From a virus, in the IMG/VR virus record IMGVR_UViG_3300020442_001103, positions 1 to 23,768 of that record: 23,768 bases of DNA; one strand, 5' to 3'. The notes under the pieces are model-generated. The model was not told the origin of the DNA, did no database searches, and saw only the letters and a list, made by a program, of their open reading frames with translations. Below are positions 6,334 through 12,012 of the stretch, piece by piece (within the stretch, counting starts at the first letter, position 1; every line of letters begins with the position of its first letter). Position numbers and translations under genes: made by a program.

Positions 6334-7278
6334 ATGCATCATTTTTTGGAAAAAGCATCGGCTATGTATTATTCTGGTACTCCGATTATGTCGGATGAAG
6401 AGTTTGATGCATTGGCAAAGAAGTACAGATATGAAGAGGTGGGCTATCAGGTAACTGACGGCATTCCTCATATGTATCGTATGTACTCTCTTCAAAAGGT
6501 GTTTAACCTAGGTGATATAGATAGTACTACCGCACCCATGGTGCGTACACCTAAATTGGATGGGGCGGCAGTGTCGTTGCAATATGTCAACGGCCATATA
6601 GCTCAGGCTTTGACTAGGGGAGACGGCCAACTTGGTCGTGATATCACGTTGAAGATGGAAGAGCTAGTGCCAAATGTCATCGGTATTAAAGGAGAAATCC
6701 AGATTACTGGTGAGGTCGTAGCGCCCAATACGATCCCAAATGCTCGCAACTTTGCAGCGGGGTCGCTCAATCTGAAGGACCAGTCTGAGTTTCGTTCTCG
6801 CGCACAAACTCTCAAGTTTGTCGCATACGATATTCAAGGAGCTAAGTATGAGCGGCTATCTTCTGCAATGGACCATTTGGCCCAACAAGGATTTGAAGTT
6901 ATCACTCACTTCGATGCATCCGCCTACCCAACAGATGGCGAGGTGTTTAGAGTAGATAATTACGAAGCCTTTTATAAACTGGGATATACAGCTCACCACC
7001 CTCGAGGGGCTTTCGCTCTCAAGGAGCAGAAAGATGGGGTGATTACAGAATTGCTCGATGTTGTGTGGCAGGTAGGCAAATCAGGGGTTGTGAGCCCTGT
7101 TGCTATCTTACGCCCAGTCGAAGTGGGGGACGCGCTAGTGAGCCGCGCAACTCTACACAACATTGAGTACATTCGCGCTCTCAACCTAGAGATAGGTTGT
7201 TCGGTTGAAGTTATACGTAGCGGTGAGATCATTCCACGAATCGTGAGACGAGTGGACATCGAGAAAAATAGTTCTTGA
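6334..7278 (+). CDS. ligA: NAD-dependent DNA ligase, N-terminal half (adenylation and OB domains)
   Basis: The 314-residue protein is the catalytic half of a LigA-type ligase, which seals nicks using NAD+. A short Ia segment (YYSGTPIMSDEEFDAL) is followed by the nucleotidyltransferase domain. Catalytic Lys74 is in PKLDGAAVSL, then TRGDGQLGRDIT, EVVAPNTIPNARNFAAGSL, and the motif IV-like TDGEVFRV. The OB fold carries WQVGKSGVVSPVAILRPVEV, SRATLHN and SGEIIPRI. The protein stops at the junction where the zinc finger would follow; that part is in the next gene, with its own promoter. The stop TGA lies inside the -35 box of P4. The two products presumably assemble; activity of this half alone is uncertain. 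Confidence 0.93.
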   Translation: MHHFLEKASAMYYSGTPIMSDEEFDALAKKYRYEEVGYQVTDGIPHMYRMYSLQKVFNLGDIDSTTAPMVRTPKLDGAAVSLQYVNGHIAQALTRGDGQLGRDITLKMEELVPNVIGIKGEIQITGEVVAPNTIPNARNFAAGSLNLKDQSEFRSRAQTLKFVAYDIQGAKYERLSSAMDHLAQQGFEVITHFDASAYPTDGEVFRVDNYEAFYKLGYTAHHPRGAFALKEQKDGVITELLDVVWQVGKSGVVSPVAILRPVEVGDALVSRATLHNIEYIRALNLEIGCSVEVIRSGEIIPRIVRRVDIEKNSS

Positions 7279-7304
7279 CATTCAGGTCAAATCTGTCGTA
7301 TAAT
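7275..7304 (+). promoter_or_regulatory. sigma70-like promoter P4, between the two ligase halves
   Basis: TTGACA at 7275-7280 and TATAAT at 7299-7304 with an 18-base spacer. The stop codon of the upstream ligase gene (7276-7278) is part of the -35 box. TTC precedes the -35 and CG the -10. Predicted start near 7311, with CGGAG before the ATG at 7331. Confidence 0.85.
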
Positions 7305-7330
7305 ATCTTTTCACTTTTTCGGAGTAGTCC

Positions 7331-8089
7331 ATGTTTCAAGAGATCAACTTCCCCACTAACTGTCCTTCTTGTGATAGTGAACTAGAGTGGGTAAATGATT
7401 CTTTGTACTGCCGTAATCATCTGTGTCCTGCACAGAATGCTAAAGCAGTGGAACACTTTGCCAAGACCATGAAGATTAAGGGCCTCGGTCCTGCTTCTAT
7501 CAAGAAACTTGGTTGGACGTGCCCGTCCGAAATTTACACCTCTTCGCAGGATAGTATCTTAGCATCGTTGGGTTCTGAAAAAGTGACAAACAAGCTCATG
7601 GGAGAGATTGTCAACTCTGTTGACGCTCCCCTTGAGCGCCTTTTGCCTGCCTTTGGCATACCATTGATCGGAAACACGGCAACACGGAAGCTGTCTGAGA
7701 CTGTAAAACATATTACTGTAATAGATGCAGACGCTTGTGAGCGTGCCGGTTTAGGCCCAAAGGCTACTAATAGCTTGCTTGAGTGGATAGAAAATGAGTT
7801 GCCATACTTTCAAGAGGTTCTTCCTCATAGTTGGTATTTTTCTCAAACTGTTTCTGCTCCTGTTGCGAGTAAGGGCATTGTGTGTATTAGTGGTAGACTG
7901 AAGAGTTTCAAGTCGAAAGCCGAAGCTACTACGGCCTTGAACGCGGCTGGGTATGAAGTAAAATCCAGTTTAACCAAGCAAGTCACACACCTCGTTAATG
8001 AGGGCGGAAATGAATCCGCAAAAACTAGACAAGCCAGAGACACTGGCGTAACTATAGTTACAGACCTAATTTCTTTTTTGGAGAACTAA
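7331..8089 (+). CDS. NAD-dependent DNA ligase, C-terminal half (Zn finger, HhH, BRCT)
   Basis: The 252-residue protein carries the domains missing from the upstream ligase gene. A four-cysteine zinc finger (CPSC at 11-14, C27 and C32 in YCRNHLCPAQ) is followed by helix-hairpin-helix repeats (KIKGLGPASIKKL; AFGIPLIGNTATRKL; AGLGPKATNSLLEW). A C-terminal BRCT domain spans about residues 178-252 (GIVCISGRLKSFKSKAEA, then VTHLVNEGG). These bind nicked DNA in intact LigA. It has its own promoter and CGGAG ribosome site, so the split is an organised two-gene arrangement and not a sequencing frameshift: 52 bases including a promoter separate the halves. Together they total 566 residues, shorter than E. 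coli LigA (671). Confidence 0.92.
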   Translation: MFQEINFPTNCPSCDSELEWVNDSLYCRNHLCPAQNAKAVEHFAKTMKIKGLGPASIKKLGWTCPSEIYTSSQDSILASLGSEKVTNKLMGEIVNSVDAPLERLLPAFGIPLIGNTATRKLSETVKHITVIDADACERAGLGPKATNSLLEWIENELPYFQEVLPHSWYFSQTVSAPVASKGIVCISGRLKSFKSKAEATTALNAAGYEVKSSLTKQVTHLVNEGGNESAKTRQARDTGVTIVTDLISFLEN

Positions 8090-8090
8090 T

Positions 8091-8810
8091 ATGGCACTTC
8101 CTAAGTGGACAGATGAGCGTACTGAAGCGCTCACTAACTTTGTGGGTTCTGAGAGCCCCGTTTCTCAAGCTACTGTTGCAGAAGCAGCAGACCAGCTTGA
8201 AACTTCTACTCGTTCTATCTCTAGCAAACTGCGAAAGATGGGCTACGATGTAGAACTCGCTTCTGCGGCTGGCGGACGTTCGTTCAGCGAGACTCAAGAA
8301 GCTACTCTTCGTGCATTCGTTACTGATAACTCAGGCGCATACACATATGCTCAGATCGCTGAGCACTTCGAAGGTGGAACTTTTTCACCTAAGTCAATCC
8401 AAGGCAAGATCTTGTCAATGGAGTTGACTGACCACGTTGCTCCTGCTCCTAAGGTAGAGAGCGTACGTACTTACACAGAAGCTGAAGAAGCTACTTTCAT
8501 CTCTATGGTGAACGACGGTGCTTTCGTTGAAGCAATCGCTGAAGCTCTTGGCCGTTCTGTAAACAGTGTTCGTGGTAAGGCTCTCAGCCTTCTTCGTTCA
8601 GGCGACATCCAGGCGATTCCTCGTCAGGAAAACACTAAGGGCTCTTCTAACGTAGACCCTCTTGACGGTGTTGACGTTGCTTCTATGACTGTTGAAGCTA
8701 TTGCCGAGTCTATTGGCAAAACTGCTCGTGGCGTTAAGACTATGCTTACTCGCCGTGGCCTCACTGCTGCTGACTACGACGGCGCTTCTAAAGCAGCTAA
8801 GTCACAGTAA
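8091..8810 (+). CDS. multi-repeat HTH/Myb-like DNA-binding protein, probably abundant
   Basis: The 239-residue protein appears to be built of four related units. Three begin with an aromatic-T/S-acid motif: KWTDERTEAL (5-14), RSFSETQEAT (63-72) and RTYTEAEEAT (126-135). The fourth is degenerate (MTVEAIAESIGKTARGVK, 199-216). Each unit is followed by a recognition-helix-like S-x-x-S-[VI]-x-x-K pattern, as in RSVNSVRGKAL and FSPKSIQGKIL. The codons are strongly biased to GCT, CGT, CTT and AAG, unlike the ligase genes upstream, which suggests high expression. GGAG lies about 7 bases before ATG 8091, and a terminator follows. It shares its module with the 5193-5639 gene. A nucleoid-type or regulatory role is inference. 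Confidence 0.75.
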   Translation: MALPKWTDERTEALTNFVGSESPVSQATVAEAADQLETSTRSISSKLRKMGYDVELASAAGGRSFSETQEATLRAFVTDNSGAYTYAQIAEHFEGGTFSPKSIQGKILSMELTDHVAPAPKVESVRTYTEAEEATFISMVNDGAFVEAIAEALGRSVNSVRGKALSLLRSGDIQAIPRQENTKGSSNVDPLDGVDVASMTVEAIAESIGKTARGVKTMLTRRGLTAADYDGASKAAKSQ

Positions 8811-8812
8811 TA

Positions 8813-8855
8813 TACACTTTTGTGTAGGTGGCTGGGTCTTCGTGCCCAGCTTTTT
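8813..8855 (+). terminator. intrinsic terminator with a preceding small hairpin
   Basis: GCTGGG (8831-8836) pairs with CCCAGC (8845-8850) around an 8-base loop and is followed directly by TTTTT (8851-8855), a standard rho-independent terminator. Just upstream, TACAC (8813-8817) and GTGTA (8822-8826) form a second, weaker hairpin with a TTTT loop. This is the only clear terminator seen in the window and closes the block ending with the repeat protein. The helicase TTG starts 20 bases later, so some read-through or an unseen promoter must serve it. Confidence 0.85.
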
Positions 8856-8874
8856 CATGTTCGGGGGAACTTAA

Positions 8875-10224
8875 TTGAATATTTCCAGTGCTTTGATTAA
8901 GCAGTGTATTGCTACGGCAGACTTTGAGACGTGGAGTTATCTGCGTAAAGAGTACCTGCCTGTAGAATACCATACTCTGTATAATCAAATTGATAAACAC
9001 TGTGAAAACTTTCATGAGTTCCCTTCGTTCGACGATCTCAAGCTCAGCATTCGTCACGCACCTACTAGAGACAAAGTCTTCGCTATAGAAGCTGTCGATG
9101 TAGATGTTGATGCCGTTGCTTTGCTTGAGTACTTAAAGAATGAATACACACAAAAAGAAATCCTTAACTCTCTTGATAACTATATTGACAACTCAGTAGT
9201 ATTTTCGTCTGCTGAGGAATCAGTGCAGGAACTACATCAAATTGTTTTGGATATTGAGGACAAAGTTGATCTTGAAGTTCCTCAAGAAAGTATGCAACGT
9301 ATTGAGTTGTTTGAACCAGAAGAAGAGATCAGTAAGTATATTGGTCTTGGTCTCAACGCAGAGTACGATCATGAAATCAAGTTCTCCCCCCGAGATTTGG
9401 TTTTGGTCGGTGGACGACGAGGCTCTGGTAAATCACTTACGTGTGCAAACATTGCAAACAACGTATTTCAGTCTGGCCGTTCAGCTATCTATTTCACGAT
9501 CGAAATGGATAGTAGATCAATACTGCAACGGTGTTGTTCTATCGCTACTGGCGTGCCCTACTCTCGACTACGAACGCAGAACCTATCTGTGACAGAGTGG
9601 GAGAAAGTGGCTGGCTGGTGGGCGAGCCGCTTCCAGCAAGGTCAGGACAGGTTAAAAGAATACAGAGAAAAACGAGATTTTCAAGAGTTTCATCGTACAC
9701 TCACCACACAGCATGAGCTTCTCCCGACTCAGCAGTTGGATGTAGTGTACGATCCAGGTCTTACTCTCGCAAAGATACGGGCTGAGCTGGATAAAAAAGT
9801 CAGCAAATTGGATGCCGGTGTTATCATTGTAGACTATATCAACCAAGTCAAAAGATCCAACCTACCCTCACGAGGAGGGCAGTACGATTGGACGGAACAG
9901 ATTGAAGTGTCCAAAGCGTTGAAAGCTATGGCACAGGAGTATGAATGCACAGTATTCTCTCCTTACCAAACCGATGCAACCGGCGAAGCACGCTTCGCAA
10001 AAGGCATTCTTGATGCCGCCGATGCAGCCTATGCACTCGAGACATGGGATCAAGAAGACGAATGCATTACTTTCAACTGTGTAAAAATGAGAGCCGCCAG
10101 TATGAAATCTTTCAGTTCTGTTATGGATTGGGAGTCTCTAAAGATGGGGCCCGAAACAGCTCTTACTCCCAAGGAGCGAGAAGCTAGTTCACACAAAACT
10201 GATGAAGATATTGACGACCTCTGA
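8875..10224 (+). CDS. DnaB-like replicative DNA helicase
   Basis: The 449-residue protein has an all-helical N-terminal region (1-165) and a RecA-type ATPase core. Walker A is GGRRGSGKS (179-187), a FTIEMD segment follows at 207-212, Walker B is VIIVDYINQ (316-324), and SPYQ (362-365) stands where DnaB has a Gln sensor. KMRAAS (404-409) may supply the arginine finger. It would unwind DNA 5'-3' as a hexamer ahead of the polymerase, with the separate primase encoded at 11179. The start is TTG 8875 with GGGGGAA about 5 bases upstream; the residues after it (NISSALIKQ) fit the family start. Unlike T7, helicase and primase are separate genes. Confidence 0.9.
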   Translation: MNISSALIKQCIATADFETWSYLRKEYLPVEYHTLYNQIDKHCENFHEFPSFDDLKLSIRHAPTRDKVFAIEAVDVDVDAVALLEYLKNEYTQKEILNSLDNYIDNSVVFSSAEESVQELHQIVLDIEDKVDLEVPQESMQRIELFEPEEEISKYIGLGLNAEYDHEIKFSPRDLVLVGGRRGSGKSLTCANIANNVFQSGRSAIYFTIEMDSRSILQRCCSIATGVPYSRLRTQNLSVTEWEKVAGWWASRFQQGQDRLKEYREKRDFQEFHRTLTTQHELLPTQQLDVVYDPGLTLAKIRAELDKKVSKLDAGVIIVDYINQVKRSNLPSRGGQYDWTEQIEVSKALKAMAQEYECTVFSPYQTDATGEARFAKGILDAADAAYALETWDQEDECITFNCVKMRAASMKSFSSVMDWESLKMGPETALTPKEREASSHKTDEDIDDL

Positions 10225-10236
10225 TAAAAAAAGTTC

Positions 10237-10265
10237 TTGACTATCCTCACTGATTGCTGTATAAT
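10237..10265 (+). promoter_or_regulatory. sigma70-like promoter P5
   Basis: TTGACT at 10237-10242 and TATAAT at 10260-10265 with a 17-base spacer, TTC before the -35 and TG before the -10. Predicted start near 10272. It drives the small-protein/cytochrome/primase/polymerase block. Confidence 0.87.
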
Positions 10266-10296
10266 ATGTACTTCAATTAGTGGGGATTTTTATTTT

Positions 10297-10590
10297 ATGG
10301 GAATGTTTTATGGATCAATCCGACATACAAGTAGCGGTAGAAAAAAGAAAAGCAGTACTAAGAGCTCTCGACGAACTATCAGAGCAGTTCAATCAAACTC
10401 TCCAAAACCTTATAGACGAGAAACACCTGAGTACAGAAGTGCCGCCGACACAACTGGAGTTGCCCCTCGGAACGACTCGATGCAGTATACAGGACAGTTG
10501 GTTAAGGGGATAGGGACTATGCACAAATCGAATGCAGTACCAATTATTGACGAACAACATATGAAAGACATTGCAAGGATGAGAAGATGA
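10297..10590 (+). CDS. conserved small basic phage protein (RRETPEY / VKGIGTMHKSNAVP)
   Basis: The 97-residue protein has a Lys/Arg/Ser-rich N-terminal half (GRKKKSSTKSSRR). A C-terminal half with RRETPEYRS, QYTGQLVKGIGTMHKSNAVP and IARMRR recurs, from memory, in many phage proteins of unknown function. The ATG at 10297 is preferred for the GGGGA 10 bases upstream; ATG 10303 is an alternative. The stop overlaps the cytochrome c ATG (ATGA). A second open frame (10310-10513, +1 relative) lies inside it and is discussed separately. The product is probably cytoplasmic; a nucleic-acid-binding role is possible from its charge only. Confidence 0.72.
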   Translation: MGMFYGSIRHTSSGRKKKSSTKSSRRTIRAVQSNSPKPYRRETPEYRSAADTTGVAPRNDSMQYTGQLVKGIGTMHKSNAVPIIDEQHMKDIARMRR

Positions 10591-10898
10591 AAAAGATTTT
10601 ACTTACTACAGCATTGCTAGTTGCTGCACCTTCGCTAGAGGCACAAGATCGCTTTGAAGACATTCGAGAAGAGTGGAAAATGTGCGCTACTTGTCATGGT
10701 GCTCAAGGGCAGGGCGGGATTGGCCCAGCCTTGGCAGGCCAGTCTGCTGATGATATTATCAACAAACTAATTCACTACAAGATGGGACATAAAGACGGTC
10801 CTCAAGCTGCTATGATGATTCCTTGGGCTCAAAGCCTTGAGGACGGCCAAATTGGACTCATAGGAGTATTTGTTCAAGAGGGGTTTCCAGCGCAATGA
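10587..10898 (+). CDS. periplasmic c-type cytochrome (class I, c4/c553-like)
   Basis: The 103-residue protein has a Sec signal peptide (MKKILLTTALLVAAPSLEA, cleavage expected near residue 19-20). A single haem-attachment motif CATCH lies at 33-37 and is followed by GIGPALAGQ, as in small c4/c553 cytochromes. Met76 or Met77 in AAMMIPWAQSL is the likely distal ligand. It would carry electrons in the periplasm, for example toward a cytochrome oxidase, and needs the host cytochrome c maturation machinery. The ATG overlaps the preceding stop and its own stop overlaps the next start (ATGA on both sides), so it is an integrated part of the phage operon. Its electron donor and acceptor are unknown. 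Confidence 0.9.
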   Translation: MKKILLTTALLVAAPSLEAQDRFEDIREEWKMCATCHGAQGQGGIGPALAGQSADDIINKLIHYKMGHKDGPQAAMMIPWAQSLEDGQIGLIGVFVQEGFPAQ

Positions 10899-11182
10899 AC
10901 AAGCGACTAACACCTAAAATTGCAGATCTTTTTGATATGCTAGAAAAGGATATGGACATTGGTGACTATGAGCACGCTGATGTTGTACTTGCTAGGCTAT
11001 CAAAATACTTTCACCTCTTTGACGATGAGCACGCCGATTACTATCAGTACGCACAAGATGTGTGCGATGAGATGCTTAACGGAGAAGTAGAAGATGATTA
11101 TTATGACGGTGAAAACTATCTCGACAATTGGGATGGAGATGCTCTTGCGTCTGCTGGCTTTGGTGTGGACGAAGACTATTGA
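10895..11182 (+). CDS. small acidic protein of unknown function
   Basis: The 95-residue protein is helical at its N-terminus (KIADLFDMLEKDMDIGDYEH) and very acidic throughout. It ends in a tail dominated by Asp, Glu, Tyr and Gly (EVEDDYYDGENYLDNW). No family is recognised. Acidic tails of this type can mimic DNA or bind replication proteins, but nothing here proves that. The ATG overlaps the cytochrome stop and the TGA overlaps the primase TTG, so it is translated between cytochrome c and primase. Confidence 0.7.
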   Translation: MNKRLTPKIADLFDMLEKDMDIGDYEHADVVLARLSKYFHLFDDEHADYYQYAQDVCDEMLNGEVEDDYYDGENYLDNWDGDALASAGFGVDEDY

Positions 11183-12012
11183 ACGTAGAAGACCTTCTTA
11201 AACAAAAAGGTATTGATTATATACCCAAAGGAAAAGATTTTGTGGTTAGCTGTCTCAATCCTGAGCACCCTGACCGCAATCCTTCTATGCGTATAGATCA
11301 AGTAACAGGTATATTTAATTGTTTCTCTTGCGAGTATAAAGGCAATCTTTTTACTCACTTTGGAGAAAAAGCAAACAAGATGGAAATCAAGCGTCAGCTC
11401 TTAAAGAAAAAGATTGACGAGGTAAGGGCTGAAAGCGTGGGTTTACAAATGCCAGAGGGATATGCTCCCTATGTTGGAAATTGGCGGGGTATTAGTCCCG
11501 CAACTTATAAAGAATTTGAAGCGTTCATACATTCCGGTAAGGACTTTGTAGGACGTATTTGTTTTCCTATCCGTGACCGATCTGGACGGATAGTCTCATT
11601 TCAATCAAGAACTACAGGAGACCAACAACCGAAGTATCTCAACACTCCACCTGGAGCAAAGATGCCTCTGTTTCCTGTAGTAGAGCCAATACAAGGGCGT
11701 ATAGTTCTTGTAGAAGGTATTTTTGATGTAATGAATCTACACGACAAAGGACTCACTAACGCAGTGTGTTGTTTTGGCGTGAAGAATGTAACTGAAGAGA
11801 AGTTACAAGTTCTCGCCGTCTCAGGAGTAGAGGGTGTGGACATATTTTTAGACAATGATGAAGCCGGTCAAGGACAGGCTGTAAAAGTACGCGAGCTATG
11901 TGAGTCAGTGGGACTCGATACACGCAACATTGCTTTTGGAGACAAAAACATGGATGCGGGTGCATTAGCTGAAACTCAAGTTACAAAACTAAGAGATAAA
12001 TTATATGCCTAA
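11179..12012 (+). CDS. DnaG-type DNA primase
   Basis: The 277-residue protein has a CHC2-type zinc-binding domain (Cys25, His30, Cys48, Cys51 in SCLNPEH and FNCFSC) for template recognition. It is followed by a Toprim catalytic domain with the Glu179 motif LVEGIFDVMNL and the FLDNDEAG motif at 223-230. It would make RNA primers for the family A polymerase encoded next. It lacks a helicase-binding C-terminal domain and is about half the length of bacterial DnaG. The TTG at 11179 shares bases with the upstream TGA (TTGA junction) and is preferred over a start at 11128, which would overlap the acidic gene. Its end overlaps the polymerase ATG by 8 bases. Confidence 0.9.
   Translation: MNVEDLLKQKGIDYIPKGKDFVVSCLNPEHPDRNPSMRIDQVTGIFNCFSCEYKGNLFTHFGEKANKMEIKRQLLKKKIDEVRAESVGLQMPEGYAPYVGNWRGISPATYKEFEAFIHSGKDFVGRICFPIRDRSGRIVSFQSRTTGDQQPKYLNTPPGAKMPLFPVVEPIQGRIVLVEGIFDVMNLHDKGLTNAVCCFGVKNVTEEKLQVLAVSGVEGVDIFLDNDEAGQGQAVKVRELCESVGLDTRNIAFGDKNMDAGALAETQVTKLRDKLYA

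Noticed and set aside
6334-8089. Ligase split as a sequencing frameshift
   Set aside because: The halves are separated by 52 bases containing a full consensus promoter and ribosome site, and the break is at a domain boundary.
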